The notes under the pieces: model-generated | What the model saw: only the letters and a program-made list of their open reading frames with translations | What the model was told of the DNA's origin: nothing | Database searches by the model: none | Origin: Svornostia abyssi | Lineage (GTDB): Bacteria; Actinomycetota; Thermoleophilia; Solirubrobacterales; Solirubrobacteraceae | Length of the DNA stretch: 64,000 bases | Reading direction: 5' to 3' | NCBI GenBank assembly: GCA_024666565.1 | Contig: CP088295.1 | Span: forward strand, 2,418,001 to 2,482,000 | Position numbers and translations under genes: made by a program | In this document: positions 36,528 to 44,541 of the stretch, piece by piece | Layout of the letters: each line of letters opens with the position of its first letter | Numbering within the stretch: the first letter of the stretch is position 1

Positions 36528-37651
36528 AGCTGCGCCTCCTCGCGCTGGGTGCGGTCGGCGACGATGCGGACGTCGATGCCCGGCAGCGCGCGGACGAGGC
36601 GCATCGGCAGCGGCTCGGTCAGGCGCCGGACACCCGCGCGGCGCGCCGGCACGCCCATGAGCACATAGGTCGTGCCGCGTTCGGCGGCGACGCGCTTGAC
36701 GGTCTGCACGACGTCGTCGCCGGGCTCGATGAGCAGGTGCGCACCAAGCACCGACGCCAGGCGGCGCAGCCCGTCGAGTTGCTCGCGCTGCGCCTCGTCG
36801 GGCTCGCGCCCCGTGGGCGCCACCCACAGCAGGTCGAGATCGGCGCCCAGGCGCTGCGATGAGCGGAACGCCCGGCGCACCACGCGCTGCGACCGCGGGC
36901 TCGGGGTCACGAGCGCCAGCAGCCGCTCGCCGACGGCGACCGCGGCCGGACTCGTCTTCATCCGGTCGTCGCGCGTGGGCGCGCGCAGCGGGCGGTCCAC
37001 GAGCAGGCGCTTCTCCTGGACCTCCTCGGCGACCTGCCGCAGCGCGACCTCGCGCAGCGCCGCGAGATGCTCGGTCTTGAAGAACCCGTTCAACGCGGCC
37101 GTCACCCGCTCGGCCGGGTAGATCTTGCCCGCCTGCAGCCGGGCGATGAGCTGGTCGGGCGGCAGGTCGATGAGCAGGACCTCATCGGCGTCGGCGAGCA
37201 CCTGGTCGGGCAGCGTCTCGCGCACCTTCACGCCGGTGAGCTGCTGCACCTGGTCGTTCAGCGATTCGAGGTGCTGGACGTTGACGGTCGACCACACGTC
37301 GATCCCGGCGTCGAGCACCGCGTCGACGTCCTGCCAGCGCTTGGCGTGCTCCACGCCGGGCGCGTTCGTGTGCGCCAGCTCGTCGATGAGACACAGCTCG
37401 GGCCGGCGCGCCATCACGCCCGGGAGGTCGACCTCGTCGAGCGTGCGGTCGCGGTACGTGATCCGCCGGTGCGGCACGGTCTCCAGGCCGCGGGCCTGCT
37501 CCTCGGTCTCCGCCCGGCCGTGCGGTTCGAGGTAGCCGATCACGACGTCGCGGCCTCCGGCCTGCTCCGCGCGCCCGTCGGCGAGCATGCGGAACGTCTT
37601 GCCGACGCCCGCAGCCATGCCGAGGTAGATGCGATGCCGGCCACGTGCCAC
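36524..37651 (-). CDS. kdpD: KdpD N-terminal sensor (KdpD + Usp domains), no kinase core
   Basis: 375 aa. It carries only the N-terminal half of a canonical KdpD: the KdpD domain with Walker A GMAAGVGKTFRML, GYLEPHGRAET and Walker B CLIDELAHTNAPG, then a Usp-like domain (ALVTPSPRSQRVVRRAFRSSQRLGADLDLLWV, ending YVLMGVPARRAGVRRLTE). The DUF4118, HisKA and HATPase parts are missing; they are encoded separately at 43042-44439. KdpD therefore looks split, with this part coexpressed with the transporter. Start eight bases after kdpB. Confidence 0.85.
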   Translation of the reverse strand: MARGRHRIYLGMAAGVGKTFRMLADGRAEQAGGRDVVIGYLEPHGRAETEEQARGLETVPHRRITYRDRTLDEVDLPGVMARRPELCLIDELAHTNAPGVEHAKRWQDVDAVLDAGIDVWSTVNVQHLESLNDQVQQLTGVKVRETLPDQVLADADEVLLIDLPPDQLIARLQAGKIYPAERVTAALNGFFKTEHLAALREVALRQVAEEVQEKRLLVDRPLRAPTRDDRMKTSPAAVAVGERLLALVTPSPRSQRVVRRAFRSSQRLGADLDLLWVAPTGREPDEAQREQLDGLRRLASVLGAHLLIEPGDDVVQTVKRVAAERGTTYVLMGVPARRAGVRRLTEPLPMRLVRALPGIDVRIVADRTQREEAQL

Positions 37652-37658
37652 GTCCGGA

Positions 37659-39725
37659 TCATGCCCCGAGCAGGTTGTGCACGACGAGGTCGATGAGCTT
37701 GATGCCCACGAACGGGGCGACGATCCCGCCCAGCCCGTAGACCAGGAGGTTGCGCCGCAGCAGCGCGGTGGCGCCCGACGGCTTGTACTGCACGCCGCGC
37801 AGCGCGAGCGGTACGAGCAGCGGGATCACGATCGCGTTGAAGATGATCGCGCTGATGATCGCCGACTGCGGTGTGCCCAGGCCCATGATGTTCAGGGCGT
37901 CGAGCGGGCCGGTCGTCTCGCCCGCCGCCGCGTACGTCGCGGCGAAGATCGCCGGCAGGATCGCGAAGTACTTCGCGATGTCGTTGGCGATGGAGAACGT
38001 CGTCAGCGCGCCGCGCGTGATGAGCAGCTGCTTGCCGACCTCGACGATCTCGATGAGCTTCGTCGGGTTGCTGTCGAGGTCGACCATGTTCCCCGCCTCG
38101 CGGGCGGCCTGGGTGCCGGTGTTCATCGCCACGCCGACGTCGGCCTGCGCGAGCGCGGGCGCGTCGTTCGTCCCGTCGCCGGTCATCGCGACCAGCCGGC
38201 CCTGCTCCTGCTGCTCGGCGATCAGCGCCAGCTTGCGCTCGGGCGTCGCCTCGGCGAGGAAGTCGTCGACACCCGACTCCTCGGCGATCTTCGCCGCCGT
38301 GAGCTGGTTGTCGCCGGTGACCATCACGGTGCGGATGCCCATCGAGCGGAGCTGGTCGAACCGCTCGCGCATGCCGTCCTTGATGACGTCCTTGAGGTAG
38401 ATGACCCCCAGGACCTGGCTGTCGCGGGCGACGGCCAGCGGGGTGCCGCCCTCGCGCCCGATGCGGTCGAGCTCCTCGCGCAGCTGCGGCGGCGTGGTGC
38501 CGCCCTCCTCGCGGACCCACGTCTCGATCGCGTCACCCGCGCCCTTGCGGAGCCGATGGCCGTCGACGTCGACACCGCTCATGCGGGTCTGGGCGGTGAA
38601 GGGAACGAACTCGGCTTCGTGACCGGCGAGCTCGCGCTCGCGGATGCCGAACCCCTTGGCGAGCACGACGATGGAGCGTCCCTCCGGGGTCTCGTCCGCG
38701 AGCGACGCGAGCTGCGCAGCCTCGGCGAGCTCCTGCTCGGTCACCCCGGGCATCGGGTGAAACGACGCGGCCTGCCGGTTGCCGAGCGTGATGGTGCCGG
38801 TCTTGTCGAGCAGCAGCACGTCGACGTCGCCGGACGCCTCCACGGCGCGGCCGGACAGCGCCAGCACGTTGCGGCGCACGAGCCGGTCCATGCCCGCGAT
38901 CCCGATCGCCGACAGCAGCGCGCCGATGGTCGTCGGGATCAGGGCGACGAGGAGCGCGATGAGCGTCGCCGTCGAGATGTTCGTCCCGGCGAAGTCGGCG
39001 ATCGGCCGCAGCGTCACCACGACGACGAGGAAGATGAGCGTGAGCGCCGCGAGCAGGATGCCGAGCGCGACCTCGTTCGGGGTCTTGCGCCGGGACGCTC
39101 CCTCGACGAGCGCGATCATCCGGTCGATGAACGAGGAGCCGGGCTCCTGGGTGATCTCGACGACGATGCGGTCGCTCAGCACGCGCGTGCCGCCCGTCAC
39201 GGCGCTGCGGTCGCCCCCCGCCTCGCGGATGACCGGCGCGGACTCGCCGGTGATCGCGGACTCGTCGACCGACGCGATGCCCTCGATGACGGTGCCGTCG
39301 CCGGGGATGGCCTGGCCGGCCTCCACGGCGACGACGTCGCCGGGGCGCAGATCCTGCGCGGGCTTCTCGGTGCCGTCGAGCATGATCGCGGTCGTGGTCG
39401 ACCGCATGGCGCGCAGCGTCGCCGCCTGCGCCTTGCCGCGGCCCTCGGCCAGCGCCTCGGCGAGGTTCCCGAAGACGACCGTCAGCCACAGCCACAGCGC
39501 GACGGTGAACGTGAACCACGCCGGGTCGTCGCCGGTGCCCTCGAGCGGGGAGCCCACGGCCTGGGCGAACCAGACGATCGTGGTCAGCAGCGCGCCGACC
39601 TCGACCACGAACATGACGGGGTTGCGGACCATCGTCCGCGGATCGAGCTTGCGCAGCGCGTCGACCAGGGCTGGGCCGAGCACGGCCGGGTCGAATGTCG
39701 GGCGCTCCTGGGTGGTGGCGGTCAC
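37659..39725 (-). CDS. kdpB: Potassium-transporting P-type ATPase subunit KdpB
   Basis: 688 aa, normal length. The phosphorylated Asp is in [14 protein letters not shown]; the hinge [61 protein letters not shown] and the actuator TGESAPVI loop are all present. Catalytic subunit of the KdpFABC high-affinity K+ pump. ATG overlaps the kdpC stop by four bases: here kdpB follows kdpC, the reverse of the E. coli order. Confidence 0.97.
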   Translation of the reverse strand: MTATTQERPTFDPAVLGPALVDALRKLDPRTMVRNPVMFVVEVGALLTTIVWFAQAVGSPLEGTGDDPAWFTFTVALWLWLTVVFGNLAEALAEGRGKAQAATLRAMRSTTTAIMLDGTEKPAQDLRPGDVVAVEAGQAIPGDGTVIEGIASVDESAITGESAPVIREAGGDRSAVTGGTRVLSDRIVVEITQEPGSSFIDRMIALVEGASRRKTPNEVALGILLAALTLIFLVVVVTLRPIADFAGTNISTATLIALLVALIPTTIGALLSAIGIAGMDRLVRRNVLALSGRAVEASGDVDVLLLDKTGTITLGNRQAASFHPMPGVTEQELAEAAQLASLADETPEGRSIVVLAKGFGIRERELAGHEAEFVPFTAQTRMSGVDVDGHRLRKGAGDAIETWVREEGGTTPPQLREELDRIGREGGTPLAVARDSQVLGVIYLKDVIKDGMRERFDQLRSMGIRTVMVTGDNQLTAAKIAEESGVDDFLAEATPERKLALIAEQQEQGRLVAMTGDGTNDAPALAQADVGVAMNTGTQAAREAGNMVDLDSNPTKLIEIVEVGKQLLITRGALTTFSIANDIAKYFAILPAIFAATYAAAGETTGPLDALNIMGLGTPQSAIISAIIFNAIVIPLLVPLALRGVQYKPSGATALLRRNLLVYGLGGIVAPFVGIKLIDLVVHNLLGA

Positions 39726-40367
39726 CGGGTCTCCTCATCGAGGGCGAGGTTCAGCGTCAGCACGTTCACGCCCGGCTCGCCCATGAAGCCCAGGGCGCGG
39801 CCGGCGGTGTGCTCGTCGATCAGGTCGTTGACCCGATCGGGGGACAGGCCGCGCTCGCGTGCGACGCGGCGCGCCTGGATCTCGGCGTTCTCGGTTGAGA
39901 TGTGCGGGTCGATCCCGGACGCCGAGGTGGTGACGGCGTCACTCGGGATGTCGCCGGCCTTCAGGCCCGGGTTGTCCGGTCCCTCGAGCGCGAGGTACGC
40001 GTCGGCGGCGGCCTTCAGCTGATCGGCCAGGTCCTGCTGGTTCGGGCCGAGGTTGTTGAAGAACGTCGCGTTGGCGGAGTACCCCGACGCGGACGGCCGG
40101 CTCTGGAAGTAGGCCGGATCCGGCTCGAGGATGGGCTCGCCCTCCTCGTCGACCGCGGGCTCCCCCGTCGACGACGGACTGCCGGCGGAAGTCCTGGCCG
40201 ATGAGCTCGGACCCGACGGTCTTGCCGTCGCGTTCGATCTGCGACCCGTTGGCCTTCCCGGGCATCGCCACCTGCGAGATGCCGGTGATCGCGAGCGGGT
40301 AGACGAGGCCGAGCAGCACCGTGAAGAGCACGACGCCGACGACCGAGGCGAGGATGTCCTTACGCAT
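39722..40367 (-). CDS. kdpC: Potassium-transporting ATPase subunit KdpC (frameshifted)
   Basis: About 214 aa after correction. Single N-terminal TM ([36 protein letters not shown]), then the family [28 protein letters not shown] and [32 protein letters not shown] motifs. The frame breaks near 40185-40192, directly after GQDF; removing one C (TTCC to TTC on the coding strand) gives [19 protein letters not shown] and continuity. The insert of about 20 acidic residues between GQDF and PAYFQSRP is unusual. Lies between kdpA (13 bases) and kdpB (overlap). Confidence 0.88.
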
Positions 40368-40380
40368 CGTCGATCCCCTT

Positions 40381-42099
40381 TCAGAACAGCTGGTCGGTCA
40401 GGCCCTGGGCGATGGGCCCGAGCAGGAGGGCGGGGACGAACGTCAGGAGGGCCACGAGGGCGACGGCGCCGACGAGCAGGGCGACGAAGGTGCCCGTGTC
40501 GGTCCGCATGGTGCCCGGCCCCGGGGGAGCGACGCGCTTGCCGGCCATCGCTCCCGCCACCGCAAGTGCGGCGAGCATCGGCACGAAGCGGCCGAACAGC
40601 ATGGAGAGGCCTCCCATGACGTCGGCGAACGTGATGCCGTAGGCGCCGACGTTCGTGCCGTTGGGCTGGAGGTAGCCGGTGTACCCGGCGAACGCCGAGC
40701 CGTTGTTGTTCGCCTGTGACGTGTACGCGTACAGCGTCTCGGCGAAGCCCTGCGGGCCGCCGTTGTAGATCGATGGCGCACCCCACTTGGTGCCGATCGC
40801 CAGCGCGGTGAGCACGAGCACGATGAGCGGGACGAAGAGGGTGCCGATCACCACGAGCTTGATCTCGCGCGGGCCGATCTTCTTGCCGAGGTACTCCGGC
40901 GTGCGGCCCACCATGAGCCCGGCGAGGAACACCGCGAGCAGGACGAAGAGCAGCATCCCGTAGAGCCCGGAGCCGACCCCGCCGAAGATGACCTCGCCGG
41001 TCATCATGTTCGCCAGCGGGACCGCGCCTCCGAGGCCGGTCAGCGACTCCATGGCGGCGTTCACCGCGCCACACGACGCGACGGTCGTGACCGCGGCGAA
41101 CAGCGACGAGGACCCGATGCCGAACCGGACGTCTTTGCCCTCCATGTTGCCGCCGGACAGGCCGGCGGCCTGCATCGCCGCGGTGCTGTCGCTCTCGGCG
41201 ACGTAGACGATCGCGACGGCCGCGACGAACCACACGAGCATCGCGGTGTAGATGGCCCACCCCTGGCGCTGACTGCCGACCATGCGGCCGAACGTGTTGG
41301 TCAGCGCAGCCGGGATGGCGAGGATGGCGAGCATGAGGACGAAGTTCGTCAGCGTCGTGCTGTTCTCGAACGGCATCGCGGCGTTGACGTTGAAGAAGCC
41401 GCCGCCGTTCGTCCCGAGGTGCTTGATGATGGCCTGGGACGCGACCGGGCCCTGCGCGAGGGTCTGCTCGCCACCGGTCAGCGTCGTGACGCCGGTGTAC
41501 GGGTCGAGGTTCTGGATGAGCCCCTGCGCGACGAGGAACAGCGCGCCGAGGATGCAGAGCGGGAGCAGCACGTAGAGGGTCGTCCGCGTGAAGTCGACCC
41601 AGAAGTTGCCGATCACACCGGCCTCGCGCCGGGCGAAGCCGCGGATCACGGCGGCCGCGACGGCCATGCCGACGGCGGCGCTGACGAAGTTCTGCACCGC
41701 CAAGCCGGCCATCTGGCTGAAGTACGTCATCGTGGTCTCACCGGCGTAGAACTGCCAGTTGGTGTTCGTCAGGAACGAGACGGCGGTGTTGAAGGACAGA
41801 TCCCACGTCGGGGATGTGAGGTCCTCCGGGTTGAAGGGGTGGATCCCCTGGGTGCGCAGGATGAGGTAGAGCGCGCCGAGGAAGAGGGCGCTGAAGATCA
41901 GAACGGTGCGGGCGTAGCCCTTCCAGTCCTGCTCCCGGTCAGGGTCCGTACCGAGCAGGCGGTAGGTGACGCGCTCGACGGGGGCCAGGAACATGGCCTC
42001 GCCGTCGAAGACCCGCTGGAGGTACCGGCCGAGGACGGGCGTGAGCGCCGTCAGGACGGCGACGAAGACGCCGATCTGCAGCCAGCCGGTGACGTTCAC
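40381..42099 (-). CDS. kdpA: Potassium-transporting ATPase subunit KdpA
   Basis: 572 aa, K+-channel-like subunit with four filter repeats: TNTNWQFYAGE, GTNGGGFFNVNAAMPFEN, SCGAVNAAMESLTGLGG and NNNGSAFAGY. About ten TM segments. GTG 42099 is the start: GGGGAGGAG lies five bases upstream and it overlaps the kdpF stop (GTGA). Confidence 0.96.
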   Translation of the reverse strand: MNVTGWLQIGVFVAVLTALTPVLGRYLQRVFDGEAMFLAPVERVTYRLLGTDPDREQDWKGYARTVLIFSALFLGALYLILRTQGIHPFNPEDLTSPTWDLSFNTAVSFLTNTNWQFYAGETTMTYFSQMAGLAVQNFVSAAVGMAVAAAVIRGFARREAGVIGNFWVDFTRTTLYVLLPLCILGALFLVAQGLIQNLDPYTGVTTLTGGEQTLAQGPVASQAIIKHLGTNGGGFFNVNAAMPFENSTTLTNFVLMLAILAIPAALTNTFGRMVGSQRQGWAIYTAMLVWFVAAVAIVYVAESDSTAAMQAAGLSGGNMEGKDVRFGIGSSSLFAAVTTVASCGAVNAAMESLTGLGGAVPLANMMTGEVIFGGVGSGLYGMLLFVLLAVFLAGLMVGRTPEYLGKKIGPREIKLVVIGTLFVPLIVLVLTALAIGTKWGAPSIYNGGPQGFAETLYAYTSQANNNGSAFAGYTGYLQPNGTNVGAYGITFADVMGGLSMLFGRFVPMLAALAVAGAMAGKRVAPPGPGTMRTDTGTFVALLVGAVALVALLTFVPALLLGPIAQGLTDQLF

Positions 42100-42185
42100 A
42101 GCTCCTCCCCGCGGACGAGCGCCCAGGTGAGCCAGAGCGCGAGGACGATGGCGATCGCGAGGCAGACGGAGTCGGCGAGGCTCAT
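42096..42185 (-). CDS. kdpF: KdpF-like small membrane subunit
   Basis: 29 aa, the same length as E. coli KdpF, one TM helix: MSLADSVCLAIAIVLALWLT then WALVRGEEL. KdpF stabilises the KdpABC complex in the membrane. Identified by length, topology and position immediately before kdpA with a four-base overlap; the sequence itself is too short for certainty. Confidence 0.8.
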   Translation of the reverse strand: MSLADSVCLAIAIVLALWLTWALVRGEEL

Positions 42186-42301
42186 ACGCGCTCCAGCCCG
42201 GCGAGGACCGCGAACAGGAGGGCGAACCCGAGGAGGCCGAGGACGACGCTGACGACGTCGCCGGCACCTTCGGGGAGGCCGAGGAAGGCGAGTGCGGACA
42301 T
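42182..42301 (-). CDS. Small membrane protein upstream of kdpF
   Basis: 39 aa: MSALAFLGLPEGAGDVVSVV followed by LGLLGFALLFAVLAGLERV, a single hydrophobic helix with a short polar N-terminus. The stop overlaps the kdpF start (ATGA) in the same way kdpF overlaps kdpA, which argues that it is translated. First gene of the transporter operon, 81 bases after kdpE. Possibly an extra small Kdp subunit or a leader; not recognised as a named family. Confidence 0.6.
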   Translation of the reverse strand: MSALAFLGLPEGAGDVVSVVLGLLGFALLFAVLAGLERV

Positions 42302-42356
42302 GTCATCCAGCGTGCGCCCGCGTGCGTCAGGGCGGCATCAGGATTCGGTCGCCGGG

Positions 42357-42374
42357 CGTCAAGATCCCGTCAAG
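42357..42374 (-). promoter_or_regulatory. Tandem CTTGACG repeat, candidate KdpE site
   Basis: Coding-strand CTTGACG occurs twice (42368-42374 and 42357-42363), start to start 11 bases, one helical turn. OmpR/PhoB regulators such as KdpE bind direct repeats with this period. It lies between kdpE and the first small kdp ORF, 56 bases before that ORF's start, so it fits a KdpE-activated promoter for the transporter genes. TTGAC could also be a -35 element. Confidence 0.5.
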
Positions 42375-42382
42375 ACCGAGTG

Positions 42383-43045
42383 CTACGCGAAGCGGTAACC
42401 AACCCCGGGATCGGTGCGGATCCGCTCGCCCGCCGGGTCCACCTTCCGCCGCAGGTTCGACATGTGGGTGCGCAGCGTCGCCGTGTCGTGCTCGTACGCC
42501 GCGCCCCACACCTCGGTGAGCAGCGCCCGGTGGGTGAGCAGGCGCCCGCGGTGGCGCAGCAGCGTCTTGAGGAGGTCGAACTCGATCGGGGTGAGATGGA
42601 CCTCGCCGCCGTCGACGCGCACGACGTGCGCCGCGACGTCGACCTCCAGCCCGTCGGCGCGCAGGACAGGGTCGGCCGCCGACCCGCCAGCCCGCCGCAG
42701 CGCGGCCTGCAGGCGCGCCACCAGCTCCCGCGGGCCGAACGGCTTGACGACGTAGTCGTCCGCCCCCGCCTCGAGCGCCCGCACCTTCTCCTCCTCGTCG
42801 CCCACCGCCGAGAGGACGAGGATCGGCATCTCCGTCCACTCGCGGAGCCGGCGACAGACTTCGATCCCGTCGATGTCGGGCAGCACGAGGTCGAGGATCG
42901 CGGCGTCGGGCGGCCGGACGGCGGCACGGTCGAGTGCCTCCTCACCGGTCTCGGCCGTGACCGTCTCGAACCCGGCTTCCCGCAGGACGACCTTCAGCGC
43001 GCGGACGATGTGCGGCTCGTCGTCGCAGACCAGGACCCGGCTCAC
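42383..43045 (-). CDS. kdpE: Response regulator KdpE
   Basis: 220 aa OmpR/PhoB-type regulator: receiver with D8/D9, phospho-acceptor D52 (AAILDLVLPDIDG) and the KPFGPRELVARLQAALRR segment, then a winged-helix DNA-binding domain (LTPIEFDLLKTLLRHRGRLLTHRALLTEVWG, ending TDPGVGYRFA). Assigned KdpE from close similarity in style and from context: it overlaps the sensor kinase gene by four bases and precedes the kdp transporter genes. Confidence 0.92.
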   Translation of the reverse strand: MSRVLVCDDEPHIVRALKVVLREAGFETVTAETGEEALDRAAVRPPDAAILDLVLPDIDGIEVCRRLREWTEMPILVLSAVGDEEEKVRALEAGADDYVVKPFGPRELVARLQAALRRAGGSAADPVLRADGLEVDVAAHVVRVDGGEVHLTPIEFDLLKTLLRHRGRLLTHRALLTEVWGAAYEHDTATLRTHMSNLRRKVDPAGERIRTDPGVGYRFA

Positions 43046-44439
43046 GGCGCGGCCTCCAGCGGGAGCTCGACCACGAACGCCGTGCCCTGGCCGGGGAGGG
43101 ACTCGGCGAAAACGCGCCCGCCGTTGGCCTCGATGAACCCGCGCGCCACCGCGAGGCCGAGCCCTGCACCGCCCGAGCCGGAGTTCTCCCGCCGGTAGAA
43201 GGCCTCGAAGATCCGCTCCAGCTCCGGGGCGGGGATGCCGGGCCCGCGGTCCACGATCCGCACCACGAGCCGCGAACCCACCGCCCGCGCCCGCAGGGAC
43301 ACCTCGTGCCCGCCGCTGTGCTGGCGCGCGTTCTCCAGGAGGTTGGCGAACGCGCGCTCGAGCTGCCCCGCGTCGGCCTGCACCAGCGGTGTCTCGGCGT
43401 CAGCGCTCAGCCGGAACTCCCCGTCACGTGCGTCGATCGACTGCAGTGCGACCGTGAGCAGCTCCGGGATCGACACCCAGTCCGGCCGCGGCTCGGCGGC
43501 GCCGGCCTGCAACCGGGACAGGTCGAGCAGCTGGTCGACGAGCCGCGTGAGCCGCCGCGCGTCTGCGCCGATGGCGGCGACGAGCTCGTCGCGCTCGTCG
43601 TCCAGCACCGCGGGGGACGCGAGCGCGTCGGCGCTCGTGATGATCGACGTCAGCGGCGAGCGCAGGTCGTGGGAGACCGCGCGGAGGATCGCGGTCTTCA
43701 GCTCGTCGCTGCGGCGCAGCGCCCGCGTCTCGACGACCTCGCGCTCCAGCGCCTGGCGGTCGAGCGCCGCCCGCAGGATCGCCTCCAGGCCCGGAACGAG
43801 CCGGGCGCGGATCCGCTCCGGCGCGCCCGGGTCCGTCCGCTGGGGCAGGAGCAGGGTGGCGGGCCGGCGTTCCGGCCCCACGTCGAGGGCGAACGCGACG
43901 TGGTGCGCGTCGCCCTGTGCGGCGTGCAGGACGAGGGTCGCGGAAGGGACCCCGATGGCAGACGCGAGCTGCGTGGCCGCGGCCGGCAGTGCGGCCTCGA
44001 CGTCGGTCGCGCCGAGCAGCAGCCGCGAGAGGTCCGCCGCGAGGTCCGCCTCTCGGCGGCGCTGCTCGGCGTCGAGGGTGCGCGACCGGGCGACGTCCGC
44101 GAGCGTGCCGATCGCGATCGCCGTGACGACGAAGACCGCGAGCGCGACCCAGTTCTCGCCGTCGGCGATCGTGAACGTCCCGGTGGGCTCGACGTGGAAG
44201 AAGTTGAACGCGAGCGCCGCGGCGACCGCCGTCGAGATCCCGAGGGTCCGGCCGCCGAGTGTGGCGACCACGAGCACGGCGAGGAGGTAGACGATCGCGA
44301 GCGACGCGGTGGGAGCCACCTCACGCAGCGGGTAGATCAAGAGCGTCACCGCCGCGATCGACCCCACCGCGATGCCGACGACCACCGGGAGCCGCGGCCG
44401 GTGCGACGTGAGCGTCAGGGACGGAGCGGCACCGGGCAT
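43042..44439 (-). CDS. kdpD: KdpD C-terminal half: DUF4118-GAF-histidine kinase
   Basis: 465 aa. Four TM helices of the DUF4118 domain (about residues 18-115; FNFFHVEPTGTFTIADGENWVAL is the hallmark loop), a GAF-like region, HisKA with the His in RAVSHDLRSPLTSI, N box NLLENARQHSGG and G boxes DRGPGIPAPE and GGAGLGLAVA. It lacks the KdpD-Usp N-terminus, which is encoded at 36524-37651. It phosphorylates KdpE, encoded by the overlapping next gene. ATG 44439 has TACGCT eight bases upstream. Confidence 0.9.
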   Translation of the reverse strand: MPGAAPSLTLTSHRPRLPVVVGIAVGSIAAVTLLIYPLREVAPTASLAIVYLLAVLVVATLGGRTLGISTAVAAALAFNFFHVEPTGTFTIADGENWVALAVFVVTAIAIGTLADVARSRTLDAEQRRREADLAADLSRLLLGATDVEAALPAAATQLASAIGVPSATLVLHAAQGDAHHVAFALDVGPERRPATLLLPQRTDPGAPERIRARLVPGLEAILRAALDRQALEREVVETRALRRSDELKTAILRAVSHDLRSPLTSIITSADALASPAVLDDERDELVAAIGADARRLTRLVDQLLDLSRLQAGAAEPRPDWVSIPELLTVALQSIDARDGEFRLSADAETPLVQADAGQLERAFANLLENARQHSGGHEVSLRARAVGSRLVVRIVDRGPGIPAPELERIFEAFYRRENSGSGGAGLGLAVARGFIEANGGRVFAESLPGQGTAFVVELPLEAAP

Positions 44440-44541
44440 GGAGGCTCAGCGTACGCGGCCCGGTCCACCACCGGGCGAAGCAGGCTCCGACCGCCGGTCG
44501 CTCGTCATCACGCCGCCGGACCGGGGAAGATGGGGGGCCTC

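Noticed and set aside
35988..36827. Longer start for the usp gene, giving 279 aa
   Set aside because: The extra N-terminus is Arg-rich and is the reverse-frame image of the kdpD coding sequence; GTG 36527 with a four-base overlap is the coherent start.
42302..42382. Possible ydaO-type c-di-AMP riboswitch before kdp
   Set aside because: The gap is only 81 bases, too short for that aptamer, and shows no matching pseudo-symmetric helices.
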